A DNA stretch of 64,000 nucleotides from Planosporangium mesophilum. Its GTDB lineage: Bacteria; Actinomycetota; Actinomycetes; Mycobacteriales; Micromonosporaceae. Position numbers and translations under genes: made by a program. This document shows positions 40,422 through 49,327 of the stretch, one piece after another. The stretch lies in contig NZ_BOON01000033.1 of assembly GCF_016863255.1 (NCBI RefSeq), positions 1-64,000 of the forward strand, given 5' to 3'. Below the pieces are notes generated by a model. That model ran no database searches, was not told the DNA's origin, and was given only the letters and a program-made list of their open reading frames with translations. Within the stretch, counting starts at the first letter, position 1. Each line of letters starts with the position of its first letter.

Positions 40422-40465
40422 TCCGAACGTGTCAAGCGTTGTCGGTCCACATCGGAGTTCGATAC

Positions 40466-41461
40466 GTGTCCCTCACCAAGTCCCATCGCGCCGCGGGACT
40501 GCTCGCCGCGCTGCTGCTCCTGCTCGCCGCCGTCGCGTTGAGCCTGGCCCTCGGCGCTCGGCAGCTCACGCTCAGCGATGCGTGGCGCGGGCTCGTCGAC
40601 GAGTCCGCCGCCGGCTACACCGTGGTGCACCAGATGCGGCTGCCGCGCACCCTGCTGGGGCTGCTGGCCGGCGCCGCGCTCGGCCTCGCGGGCGGTCTGA
40701 TGCAGGCCCTGACGCGCAATCCGCTGGCCGACCCCGGCCTGCTGGGCGTCAACGCGGGAGCCGCGGCCGCCGTCGTCACCGCGATCGGTCTCCTCGGCAT
40801 CACGTCACTGAGCGGCTACGTGTGGTTCGCGTTCGCGGGGGCGGCACTGGTGTCGGTGCTCGTCTGGGCCGTCGGCGGCGGGCGCGGGGCCACCCCGGTC
40901 CGGCTGGCGCTGGCCGGGACGGCGGTCAACGCGGCGCTGTACGCGTACGTCACCGCGGTACAACTGCTCGACACCGCCTCGCTGGACCGGATGCGGTTCT
41001 GGACGGTCGGCTCCCTCGCCGCCGCGCAGCCTTCGACCGTTGCCGCGGTCGCCCCGTTCATCGCGGCCGGCGTGCTGCTCACCGCCGTACTGGCACGCCC
41101 GCTGAACGTGCTGATGCTCGGCGACGACTCCGCGCGGGCGCTGGGCGCGCGCCCCACCCGTACCCGTGCCTGGGCCGTCGCCGCCGTCACGCTCCTGTGC
41201 GGCGCGGCGACCGCGGCGTGCGGGCCGATCATCTTCGTCGGGCTGATGGTGCCGCACCTGGTACGCCCACTGACCGGCCCCGACCTGCGCTGGCTGCTGC
41301 CGTACTGCGCGGTGCTCGCGCCGCTGGCGCTGCTCGGCGCCGACGTACTCGGGCGCACCGTCGCCCGGCCCGGCGAGGTACCGGGAGGCGTCGTCACCGC
41401 GGTGCTGGGCGGCGCGTTCTTCCTGGCGGTCGTGCGGCGCGCGCGGCTGGTGGCCGCGTGA
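40466..41461 (+). CDS. FecCD-family iron-siderophore ABC permease 1
   Basis: A 331-residue polytopic permease with about ten membrane segments. It has the FecCD signatures MRLPRTLLGLLAGAALGLAGG near the N-terminus and IIFVGLMVPHLVRPLTGPD, the cytoplasmic coupling region. GTG at 40466 is preferred because GGAG lies 9 bases upstream; a TTG at 40439 falls close to the predicted promoter and iron box. It should form a heterodimer with the next permease. Its stop overlaps the next GTG as GTGA. Confidence 0.9.
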   Translation: MSLTKSHRAAGLLAALLLLLAAVALSLALGARQLTLSDAWRGLVDESAAGYTVVHQMRLPRTLLGLLAGAALGLAGGLMQALTRNPLADPGLLGVNAGAAAAVVTAIGLLGITSLSGYVWFAFAGAALVSVLVWAVGGGRGATPVRLALAGTAVNAALYAYVTAVQLLDTASLDRMRFWTVGSLAAAQPSTVAAVAPFIAAGVLLTAVLARPLNVLMLGDDSARALGARPTRTRAWAVAAVTLLCGAATAACGPIIFVGLMVPHLVRPLTGPDLRWLLPYCAVLAPLALLGADVLGRTVARPGEVPGGVVTAVLGGAFFLAVVRRARLVAA

Positions 41462-42489
41462 CCGTCCTGCGCACCTCCGGCGGGTCGTCGCTGCGCTACC
41501 GGCCGCGCGCGCTGGCCGTGGGGACGGCGTGCGCCCTGGTCGCCCTCGCGGTCGGGGTGCTCGCCATCGGCAGCGGCGACTATCCGATGGGGCCGGCCGA
41601 CGTCCTGCGTACCCTCGCCGGAGCGGGCTCACCCGCCGACGCCTTCATCGTCGGTGAGGTACGGCTGCCCCGCGTCGTCACGGCGCTGGTGGCGGGCGCG
41701 GCGCTCGCGCTGTCCGGCGCGATCTTCCAGTCCCTCGTCCGCAACCCGCTGGGCAGCCCCGACGTGCTGGGCCTCACCCAAGGTGCGGCGACCGGCGCGC
41801 TGACCGCGATCGTGGTCGCCGGCGGCGGCGCCCTGGCCGTGGCGGCCGGCGCCGCGACCGGGAGCCTCGTCACCGGCGCGGCGATCTACGCCCTCGCCCG
41901 GCGGGGCGGCCTGCACGGGTACCGGCTGATCCTGATCGGCATCGGCGCCGCCGCGATCCTGACCGGTGTCAACGGGTACCTGCTCACCCGCGCCAACATC
42001 ACCGACGCGACCCGGGCCATGCTGTGGCTGGCCGGCAGCCTGGACGGGCGCGGCTGGGGTGACGTCGCACCGCTGCTCGCGGCCATGGCCGTCACCGTGC
42101 CGGTGGTGCTGCTCGGCTGCGGCCGGGGGCTGCGGACGCTGGAGCTCGGTGACGACGCGGCGCACGCGCTGGGGGTACGGGTCGAGCGGCTGCGCCTGGT
42201 CCTGCTGGCCGCCGCCGTGCTGCTGAGCGCGTTCGCCGCCACGGCCTGCGGCCCGGTCGCCTTCGTCGCGCTGACCGCGCCGCAGCTCGCCCGGCGGTTG
42301 ACCCGCAGCCCCGGCCCGAACCTGCTGCCGTCGCTGGCCATGGGCGCGGCCCTCCTCGTGGCGGCGGACCTGGCCGGGCAGCGGCTGGCACCGGGGCACC
42401 AGCTACCGGTCGGCGTGATGACCGGGCTGCTCGGCGGTGTGTACCTGGGGTGGCTGCTGGCCACGCAGCGCAGGAGAGGACGAATATGA
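41458..42489 (+). CDS. FecCD-family iron-siderophore ABC permease 2
   Basis: A 343-residue FecCD permease with about ten membrane helices. Signatures are VRLPRVVTALVAGAALALSGA, RNPLGSPDVLGLTQGAA and GPVAFVALTAPQLARRL. GTG at 41458 overlaps the stop of permease 1, and the gene ends in an ATGA overlap with the ATPase at 42486-42489. The three-gene arrangement is a complete importer together with the lipoprotein encoded across the iron box. Confidence 0.9.
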   Translation: MTVLRTSGGSSLRYRPRALAVGTACALVALAVGVLAIGSGDYPMGPADVLRTLAGAGSPADAFIVGEVRLPRVVTALVAGAALALSGAIFQSLVRNPLGSPDVLGLTQGAATGALTAIVVAGGGALAVAAGAATGSLVTGAAIYALARRGGLHGYRLILIGIGAAAILTGVNGYLLTRANITDATRAMLWLAGSLDGRGWGDVAPLLAAMAVTVPVVLLGCGRGLRTLELGDDAAHALGVRVERLRLVLLAAAVLLSAFAATACGPVAFVALTAPQLARRLTRSPGPNLLPSLAMGAALLVAADLAGQRLAPGHQLPVGVMTGLLGGVYLGWLLATQRRRGRI

Positions 42490-43295
42490 GCAGGCTGAGC
42501 GCGGACCGGCTGACCCTCGCGTACGAGCGGCGCACGGTTGCCGAGGAGCTGACCGTCGCCGTACCGGACCGGTCGTTCACGGTCATCATCGGCCCGAACG
42601 CCTGTGGGAAGTCCACCCTGCTGCGGGCCCTGTCGCGCACCCTGAAGCCGAGGTCCGGAACCGTGCTGCTGGACGGGCGCGACATCCACTCGCTACCGGC
42701 CCGGGACGTGGCCCGTACGCTCGGCCTGCTGCCCCAGTCGCCGATCGCGCCCGACGGCATCACCGTCGCCGAGCTGGTCGCGCGGGGCCGGTACCCGCAC
42801 CAGAGCCTGCTGCGCCAGTGGTCGCCGGCCGACGAGCGCGTCGTCGCCGCGTCGATGGCCGCGACCGGCGTGGCCGACCTGGCCGACACGTACGTCGACG
42901 AGCTGTCGGGCGGCCAACGGCAGCGGGTGTGGATCGCGATGGCGCTCGCGCAGGAGACCCCGCTCCTGCTCCTGGACGAGCCGACGACGTACCTCGACAT
43001 CGCCCACCAGTTGGACGTCCTCGACCTCTGCGCGCGACTGCACGCAGATCAAGGTCGTACCCTGGTCGCCGTGCTGCATGATCTCAACCACGCGGCCCGG
43101 TACGCCACCCACCTCATCGCGATGCGCGACGGTCGGGTGGTGGCCGAGGGCGCGCCCGGGGAGGTCGTGACGGCGGACCTGATCGAGGCGGTCTTCGGCC
43201 TGGAGTGCCGGGTGATCGACGACCCGGAGAGCGGTACTCCCCTGGTCGTGCCGGCGGCGCGGAGGAGGGCCGGCGTCGCTGAAAACCGGCACTGA
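42486..43295 (+). CDS. Iron-siderophore ABC transporter ATP-binding protein
   Basis: A 269-residue FepC/FhuC-type ATPase. Walker A is IGPNACGKSTLLRAL, with Cys in a usually glycine-rich loop; the signature is VDELSGGQRQRVWIAMALAQ, Walker B is LLLLDEPTTYLDIAHQ and the switch His is in VLHDLNHAARYA. It powers ferric-siderophore import. The ATG follows AGGAGAGGACGAAT and overlaps the permease 2 stop. Confidence 0.92.
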   Translation: MSRLSADRLTLAYERRTVAEELTVAVPDRSFTVIIGPNACGKSTLLRALSRTLKPRSGTVLLDGRDIHSLPARDVARTLGLLPQSPIAPDGITVAELVARGRYPHQSLLRQWSPADERVVAASMAATGVADLADTYVDELSGGQRQRVWIAMALAQETPLLLLDEPTTYLDIAHQLDVLDLCARLHADQGRTLVAVLHDLNHAARYATHLIAMRDGRVVAEGAPGEVVTADLIEAVFGLECRVIDDPESGTPLVVPAARRRAGVAENRH

Positions 43296-43317
43296 GATGT
43301 ACCAACCGGAGGATTCA

Positions 43318-43614
43318 ATGGCATATTCGACAACCGCCCGCGTCACGACGGACCGGCCGGGCCGCTACATCAAGCAGCTGGTCTCGCACATGAGCCACAA
43401 GGTCCCCACCGAGCTCGCCGAGGACGGCAGCGGCCGGATCGCGCTCCGTGGTGGCGAGTGCGTCCTCACCCCCGCCGCCGGCCACCTGGACATGACCGCC
43501 ACGGCCGACGACGTCGAGGCGGTCGCGGGGATCGAGGACGTCATCACCCGCCACCTCGTACGCTTCGCCACCCAGGAGGAGCTGACGGTCACCTGGGTAC
43601 CCGCGTCGGACTGA
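43318..43614 (+). CDS. DUF2218 domain protein
   Basis: A 98-residue small cytoplasmic protein with the DUF2218 look (TDRPGRYIKQLVSHMSHKV and a following two-layer alpha/beta pattern). DUF2218 genes are commonly found beside siderophore uptake systems, but the biochemical role is not known. CGGAGGATTCA precedes the ATG at 43318. It sits 22 bp after the ATPase and is probably the last gene of the uptake operon. Confidence 0.82.
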   Translation: MAYSTTARVTTDRPGRYIKQLVSHMSHKVPTELAEDGSGRIALRGGECVLTPAAGHLDMTATADDVEAVAGIEDVITRHLVRFATQEELTVTWVPASD

Positions 43615-43730
43615 CCCGGCCGGAAATACCGGTATCCCGGAACGTCATGATCATCACGAACTCCGCCGCCTTCGGCAGACCGGCCATCCGACTGTAGGCT
43701 GGTCGGCGCGGCTCCGGTCCCTACGGCCAT

Positions 43731-43751
43731 TGTGCCGGACAACTCGGCACA
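43731..43751. promoter_or_regulatory. Inverted repeat upstream of the sensor kinase/phosphatase gene
   Basis: TGTGCCG (43731-43737) and CGGCACA (43745-43751) form a perfect 7-bp inverted repeat with a 7-bp spacer, 17 bases before the ATG. It may be an operator or a small hairpin near the ribosome-binding site. The rest of 43615-43730 shows only the short palindrome ATACCGGTAT at 43626-43635. Confidence 0.4.
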
Positions 43752-43768
43752 CTGACGGGAGCGACCGG

Positions 43769-46700
43769 ATGGCTGGCACGAACGAGGGCGGCGACCCGGC
43801 GACCGGAGTCGACGACGCGGACGTTCGCCGCATGCTTCTCGCCGCGGGCGACGTCGGCCGGGACCTGCTGTCGGTGGACTGGGCCGCCACCCCGCTCGGG
43901 CAGCCGAGCTCCTGGCCGCAGAGCCTGCGGACCGCGCTGCGGATCATGTTGAGCTCACGCTTCGCCATGTGGCTGGCCTGGGGCCCGGACCTCACGTTCT
44001 TCTGCAACGACGCCTACCGGCGCGCCACCCTCGGCAAGAAGTACCCGTGGGCGCTGGGCCAGCCGGCGCGCGAGGTGTGGGCGGAGATCTGGCCGGAGAT
44101 CAGCCCGCGGATCGAGGGTGTGCTGAGCACCGGGGCCGCGACCTGGGACGAGGCCCTGATGCTGTTCCTCGAGCGCAGCGGCTACGCGGAGGAGACCTAC
44201 CACACCTTCTCCTACAGCCCGATCGCCGACGACACCGGCCGGATCGCCGGCATGCTCTGCGTGGTCAGCGAGGACACCGTACGGGTCGTCAGCGAGCGCC
44301 GGATGGCGACGCTTCGCGACCTCGGCTCGGAGCTGGCGACCGTGCGGACCGAGTCGCAGGTGTTCGCGGCCGCCGAGCGGCACCTGGGCGCCGCCGCGAA
44401 GTCACTGCCGTTCACCCTGCTGTACCTGTTCGACGACGACGCCGCGACAGCGCGGTTGGCGGTCGCGACCGGCGCCCCGGCCGGGCACCCGGCCGCGCCG
44501 GCCGCCATCGACCCCTCCGCGCCCGACCAGCCCTGGCCCGCCGCCGTCCTCGCGCAGGGACGCGCCGTCACGGTCACCGACCTCGACGAGCGGTTTCCGG
44601 CCCTGCCGACCGGCGCCTGGAGCGCGCCACCCACGAAGGCGCGGGTGGTGCCACTGACCCAGCGGGGAAAGACCGAACCGTACGGCTTCCTGGTGGCCGG
44701 GATCAACCCGTACCGGCCGCTGGACGAGGGCTACCTCGGATACCTCGATCTGATCGCCGGGCAGCTCGCCGCCGGCATCGCCAACGCCCGCGCGTACGAG
44801 GAGGAACGCCGGCGCGCCGAGGCCCTCGCGGAGCTGGACCGGGCGAAGACGACGTTCTTCACCAACGTCAGCCACGAGTTCCGCACCCCGCTCACACTGC
44901 TGCTCGGGCCCGCCGAGGACGCGCTCACCGACCCGGACAACCCGCTGCCGGCGGTACAGCGGTCCCGGGTCGAGCTCGTCCACCGCAACGCGCAGCGGCT
45001 GCTCGGGCTCGTCAACACGCTGCTCGACTTCTCCCGGCTGGAGTCGGGGACGACCACGCCGCGGTTCGAGCCGCTCGACCTGGCCCGCTACACCGCCGAG
45101 CTGGTCGAGACGTTCCGCCCCGCGATCGAGCGGGCCGGGCTGACGCTCACCGTCGACTGCCCTCCGCTGGGCGAGCCGGTCCACGCCGACCGCGACATGT
45201 GGGCCAAGATCGTACTGAATCTGCTGTCCAACGCGTTGAAGTTCACCTTCACCGGGGGCATCACCGTACGCCTGGGCCATACCCGCGACAGCGCCGAACT
45301 GGTCGTCGTCGACACCGGCGTCGGGATCGAACCGGCGGACCAGGCCCGGGTGTTCGAACGCTTCCACCGCGTCACCGGAGCCCGGTCCCGTACCCACGAG
45401 GGGTCGGGCATCGGCCTCGCGCTCGTCGCCGAACTGGCCCGGCTGCACGACGGGACGGCCACCGTGCGGAGCACGCCGGGTGAGGGCAGCACCTTCACCG
45501 TGCGGATCCGCCGTGGCCCCGAGCGCCGGTCGTTCGCCCGACCGGTTCCGGCCACGCCCGCGTCGAACCGGCATGCCGAACGGTTCCTGAGCGAGGCGAT
45601 GCGCTGGCTCGAACCGGTGGACGCGGAAGTCCCCGCGTCCGGCGCCGCGGTGGCGGGATCAGCGGGCACGGACGGCGACCGGCCGCGGGTACTGGTCGCC
45701 GACGACAACGCCGACATGCGGACCTACATCGCTTCGCTACTCGTCGACCAGTACCGGGTCGACACCGCACCGGACGGCCAAGCCGCCCTGCGCAAGATCC
45801 TGGCCGACCCGCCGGACCTCGTACTGACCGACGTCATGATGCCCGACCTCGACGGGTTCGGGCTGCTGGCCGCCCTGCGGGCGAATCCGGCGACCACGCT
45901 CATCCCGGTGGTGATGGTCTCGGCGCGGGCCGGTGACGGTGCGACCGTCGAGGGTCTGGAAGCCGGGGCGGACGACTACCTGGTCAAGCCGTTCTCCGCC
46001 CGCGAGCTGCTCGCCCGGGTACGGGCCAACCTGGAGCTCGACCGGGCCCGGCGGGCCCGAACCGAACTGGAGCGCAGCCGGAAGCTGCTCGACCAGGCGC
46101 AGCGGCTGGCGGCGGTCGGCAGCTGGGAGCTGGACCTGGCGACCGGCGCGATGGTGGGATCCGACGAGTACGTCCGCCAGCTCCACCTCAGCGCCGATGA
46201 TCTGCGTACCGGCGGATTCGACAGAGCCGTCCAGCGGCGCGTGCACCCCGACGACGCCGAACGGCTCCGCGCCGCGGTCGAGGCGGGGGTGCGGGGCGAA
46301 CCCGTCGACATCGAGGTACGGCTCATCAACCCCGACGGGACGGTGCGGCTGCACCGCGCGATCGGTGAACTCGATTGCGATGCCGACGGCCGGCCGGCCC
46401 GGCTGCGCGGCAGTATCCAGGACATCACCGAGCAGCGCGCCGCCGAGCAGGCCCTGGCCGCCGCGGCCGCCGCCCAGGAGGCGGCCGCCCGCGAGCACCG
46501 CATCGCCGACGAGCTGCAGCGCAGCCTGCTCCCGGCGCACCGCTTCGACCCGGATCAGCTCGACGTCGCCACCTACTACCAGGCCGGGGTGGAGGGTACC
46601 CAGGTCGGCGGCGACTGGTACGACGTCATCGAGCTGGGCGCCGACCGTACCGCGCTGGTGATGGGCGACGTGATGGGCCGAGGGGTACGCGCCGCCGCCG

Positions 46701-47599
46701 TCATGGGGCAGTTGCGGGCGGCGGTACGCGCGTACGCGCGGCTGGACCTGCCGCCCGGGGACGTGCTGGAGTTCCTCGACGGGGTCGTCCGCGACCTGAG
46801 CGAGGACCAGATCGTCACGTGCCTGTACGCCGTCTACGACCCCGGCGACGGCACCCTCACCTACGCCAACGCCGGGCACCTGCCGCCGGTGCTCGTGATG
46901 CCCGACGGGTCGGCGCGCCGGCTGACCGGCGCGGCCGGTCCTCCCCTGGGCACCGGGCCACACACCCTCACCGAGGAACAGCTCGACCTGCCGTCCGGCG
47001 CGCTGCTGGCGCTGTACACGGACGGTCTGGTCGAGCGGCGCGACAGCGACCTCGACGCCGGCATCGACGCCCTGGCCACCCAGCTCACGAAGGTCGCCGC
47101 GCCGCTCGACGACGTTCCCGACGCCCTCGTCGGCGCGCTGCTGCCCGACGGCCCCGACGACGACATCGCCGTCCTGCTCGCCCAGGTGACCGGCCAGCCG
47201 CAGTTGACCAGGTCGGTGATCCAACACGTCACCGCGGAGGAGCGCGCCGTTCACGAGGCCCGCCGGTTCGCCGCCACCACCCTGCGCGACTGGGGACTCC
47301 CGGAGACCCGCGCCCGGGAGATCGTGCTGCTGGTCAGCGAACTCGTCACCAACGCCGTCGTGTACGGTCGGCCCCCCATCGAGCTGCGAATGCGCCGCAC
47401 CGCGGCGCACGTCGTCCTCGAGGTCTACGACGCCGCGCCGTTCCTGCCCCGCAAACTGCGGCCCACCCCCGAAGACGAACACGGGCGCGGCCTCCAGCTC
47501 GTCGCCCATCTCGCCGACCGGTGGGGTACCCGGCCCACCCAGCACGGCAAGGCCGTCTGGTGCGTCTTCTCCATCCCGACCGTGGCTGTTCGCCCCTAG
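43769..47599 (+). CDS. Hybrid sensor histidine kinase / receiver / SpoIIE phosphatase / RsbW-like protein
   Basis: A 1276-residue soluble multidomain signalling protein. In order: PAS-like domain (about 30-170), GAF-like domain (180-345), HisKA with His369 in NVSHEFRTPL, HATPase_c (about 440-605), a receiver with Asp688 in LTDVMMPD, a PAS_3 fold (about 780-900), a PP2C/SpoIIE phosphatase with GGDWYDV (Asp near 949) and GDVMGRG, and a C-terminal RsbW-like ATPase domain (LLVSELVTNAVVYG). It joins two-component phosphotransfer with partner-switch control of a sigma factor. GGGAG lies 7 bases before the ATG at 43769. No anti-sigma antagonist or sigma gene is adjacent. Confidence 0.9.
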   Translation: MAGTNEGGDPATGVDDADVRRMLLAAGDVGRDLLSVDWAATPLGQPSSWPQSLRTALRIMLSSRFAMWLAWGPDLTFFCNDAYRRATLGKKYPWALGQPAREVWAEIWPEISPRIEGVLSTGAATWDEALMLFLERSGYAEETYHTFSYSPIADDTGRIAGMLCVVSEDTVRVVSERRMATLRDLGSELATVRTESQVFAAAERHLGAAAKSLPFTLLYLFDDDAATARLAVATGAPAGHPAAPAAIDPSAPDQPWPAAVLAQGRAVTVTDLDERFPALPTGAWSAPPTKARVVPLTQRGKTEPYGFLVAGINPYRPLDEGYLGYLDLIAGQLAAGIANARAYEEERRRAEALAELDRAKTTFFTNVSHEFRTPLTLLLGPAEDALTDPDNPLPAVQRSRVELVHRNAQRLLGLVNTLLDFSRLESGTTTPRFEPLDLARYTAELVETFRPAIERAGLTLTVDCPPLGEPVHADRDMWAKIVLNLLSNALKFTFTGGITVRLGHTRDSAELVVVDTGVGIEPADQARVFERFHRVTGARSRTHEGSGIGLALVAELARLHDGTATVRSTPGEGSTFTVRIRRGPERRSFARPVPATPASNRHAERFLSEAMRWLEPVDAEVPASGAAVAGSAGTDGDRPRVLVADDNADMRTYIASLLVDQYRVDTAPDGQAALRKILADPPDLVLTDVMMPDLDGFGLLAALRANPATTLIPVVMVSARAGDGATVEGLEAGADDYLVKPFSARELLARVRANLELDRARRARTELERSRKLLDQAQRLAAVGSWELDLATGAMVGSDEYVRQLHLSADDLRTGGFDRAVQRRVHPDDAERLRAAVEAGVRGEPVDIEVRLINPDGTVRLHRAIGELDCDADGRPARLRGSIQDITEQRAAEQALAAAAAAQEAAAREHRIADELQRSLLPAHRFDPDQLDVATYYQAGVEGTQVGGDWYDVIELGADRTALVMGDVMGRGVRAAAVMGQLRAAVRAYARLDLPPGDVLEFLDGVVRDLSEDQIVTCLYAVYDPGDGTLTYANAGHLPPVLVMPDGSARRLTGAAGPPLGTGPHTLTEEQLDLPSGALLALYTDGLVERRDSDLDAGIDALATQLTKVAAPLDDVPDALVGALLPDGPDDDIAVLLAQVTGQPQLTRSVIQHVTAEERAVHEARRFAATTLRDWGLPETRAREIVLLVSELVTNAVVYGRPPIELRMRRTAAHVVLEVYDAAPFLPRKLRPTPEDEHGRGLQLVAHLADRWGTRPTQHGKAVWCVFSIPTVAVRP

Positions 47600-49152
47600 T
47601 CGAATGTCAGCGGCTCGCTGCGTCGCGGCATCAGCAGCAGCGCGCCCACGCCGAGCACCCCGCACACCACCAGCGACAGGAAGACGTGGTGGGTGGCGTA
47701 GTACAGCGAGGTCCGGACGTACTCGCCCACCGCCGGAGCCGCCGAGTTGGCGTGCCCGCCGAGCAGGAGGCTGCCGGCGTCGGCGTTGCGGGGCAGTTGC
47801 CCGGCGATCGCCGCCGGCGGGTGGGCGAAACGCGAGGCCAGGGTGGCGTTGGCGATCGCTCCGAAGATCGCGGCGCCGACGGCGCTGCCGAGCGAGCGGC
47901 TGAACATGTTCGCGCCGGTGACCACGCCCCGGCGGTCCCACCCGACCACGGACTGCACGGCGACCAGCGTCGGGCTGGCGGCCAGGCCGAGCCCGATGCC
48001 GACGACGAAGGCCGACCCGGCGACCGCCAGGATCGCCGAGCCCGCTCCCAGCAGCGCGATCAGCACGGCCCCGCCGATGACGAAGACGCTGCCGATCAGC
48101 GCGGTGTCCCGGAAACCGACCCGCAGGTAAAGTCGCCCGGCCTGACTCGCCGCGATCGGCCAGCCGACGGTCATCGCGGCCAGAGCGAACCCGGCGACGA
48201 GCGCGCTCGTGCCGAGCACGCCTTCGGCGTAGGTCGGCAGGTACGAGCTCAGCCCGATGGTCAGCGCGCCGACGACCAGGGAGGCGAGGTTGCCGCCGGC
48301 GAGGATGCGGCGGCTGAACACCCACAGCGGCAGTACGGGCTCGGCGGCACGGCGCTCGATGACGACGAACGCGACGAGCAGGACGGCGCCGATCACGAAG
48401 ATCACGAGGCTGCGGGTCGAGACCCACGACCACGCCACGCCCCCTTCGAGGAGGCCGAGGATGATCAGGGACAGTCCGCCGGTGAGCACCGCGGCGCCGG
48501 CGAAGTCCACCCGGTGCTTGCGGCGCTCCACCCGCTCGACGAACCGGCGGGCCAGTACCCACGCCGCGGCCGCCCCGAGCGGCAGGTTGACGAAGAAGAT
48601 CCACCGCCACGACACGTACTCGGAGAACACCCCGCCGAGAGTGGGGCCGACCACCGCGGAGATGCCCCACACGCTGGCCAGGTATCCCTGGACCCGGGCG
48701 CGCTCCTCGACGGTGTAGAGGTCGCCGACCATCGTCATGCTGATCGGCTGGACCGCGCCGGCGCCGATGCCCTGGACCGCCCGCGCGATGATCAGGACCG
48801 GCATGCTCCAGGCGACGCCGCACAGGATCGAACCCAGCAGGAACAGCGCGATACCGAAGAACATCACCGGCTTGCGGCCCAGCGAGTCGGCGAACTTGCC
48901 GTACAGCGGCACGGTGACCGCCTGAGTGAGCAGGTAGATCGAGAACAGCCAGGGGAACTGGGAGAAACCGCCCAGGTCGCGCACGATGGACGGCACCGCG
49001 GTGGCGATGATCGTGGAGTCGAGGGCGACCAGGCCGGTACAGAGCATGATCGCGGCGAGCACCGGACCGCGGTCGGACCGGAAGCCGACGGCGGCCCGGG
49101 TGCCGCCCTCCGGTGTGGTCGCCTGGGTACCGGCTGCCGGTGTGGTCGCCAT
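47596..49152 (-). CDS. DHA2-family (EmrB/QacA) multidrug MFS transporter
   Basis: A 518-residue, 14-helix drug:H+ antiporter. TM1 has motif D1 (GLVALDSTIIATAVPSIVRDL), the loop 2-3 motif is GKFADSLGRKPVMFFG, and motif C in TM5 is GPTLGGVFSEYVSWRWIFF. It should export lipophilic toxic compounds. The stop overlaps the end of the kinase gene, so the two genes converge tail to tail with no terminator. A palindrome at 49198-49210, 46 bp upstream, is a likely operator. Confidence 0.88.
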   Translation of the reverse strand: MATTPAAGTQATTPEGGTRAAVGFRSDRGPVLAAIMLCTGLVALDSTIIATAVPSIVRDLGGFSQFPWLFSIYLLTQAVTVPLYGKFADSLGRKPVMFFGIALFLLGSILCGVAWSMPVLIIARAVQGIGAGAVQPISMTMVGDLYTVEERARVQGYLASVWGISAVVGPTLGGVFSEYVSWRWIFFVNLPLGAAAAWVLARRFVERVERRKHRVDFAGAAVLTGGLSLIILGLLEGGVAWSWVSTRSLVIFVIGAVLLVAFVVIERRAAEPVLPLWVFSRRILAGGNLASLVVGALTIGLSSYLPTYAEGVLGTSALVAGFALAAMTVGWPIAASQAGRLYLRVGFRDTALIGSVFVIGGAVLIALLGAGSAILAVAGSAFVVGIGLGLAASPTLVAVQSVVGWDRRGVVTGANMFSRSLGSAVGAAIFGAIANATLASRFAHPPAAIAGQLPRNADAGSLLLGGHANSAAPAVGEYVRTSLYYATHHVFLSLVVCGVLGVGALLLMPRRSEPLTFD

Positions 49153-49197
49153 GCAGGCCTCTCCTCCGCTGTACTGCTGAACGCCGAGATCAACTAG

Positions 49198-49210
49198 TTC
49201 GCAATGCGAA
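49198..49210. promoter_or_regulatory. Palindrome TTCGCA-A-TGCGAA upstream of the efflux gene
   Basis: A perfect 13-bp palindrome with a single central base, 46 bases upstream of the DHA2 transporter start. This is the usual position and type of site for a TetR- or MarR-like repressor of an efflux pump. No such regulator gene is adjacent in the window. Confidence 0.45.
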
Positions 49211-49242
49211 GCATTCCCGGGACAGCGTCGGAGTCGATGAGA

Positions 49243-49270
49243 GCCACGTCACGACGGGGCGTGACGTGGC
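49243..49270. terminator. Hairpin with 11-bp stem
   Basis: GCCACGTCACG pairs with CGTGACGTGGC around a 6-base loop. With the hairpin at 49290-49317 it forms a tandem pair downstream of the minus-strand carboxylate transporter gene. Confidence 0.55.
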
Positions 49271-49289
49271 GCCGTCGGCGGCTGCGGGC

Positions 49290-49317
49290 AGCAGGGGGAC
49301 GGTCCCGTCCCCCTGCT
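49290..49317 (-). terminator. Hairpin terminator of the carboxylate transporter gene
   Basis: A perfect 13-bp stem (AGCAGGGGGACGG with its complement) and a 2-base loop lie 10 bp beyond the stop codon at 49328. It is a good intrinsic terminator candidate even without a T-run. Confidence 0.75.
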
Positions 49318-49327
49318 ACCGACGGAG

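Noticed and set aside
45737-48823. A 1028-codon minus-strand open frame
   Set aside because: Crosses the 3' part of the sensor kinase gene and an alternative frame of the DHA2 transporter gene; no domain is visible.
49243-49317. Tandem inverted repeats considered as insertion-sequence ends
   Set aside because: They are two independent short hairpins just after a gene end; no transposase or target duplication is seen.
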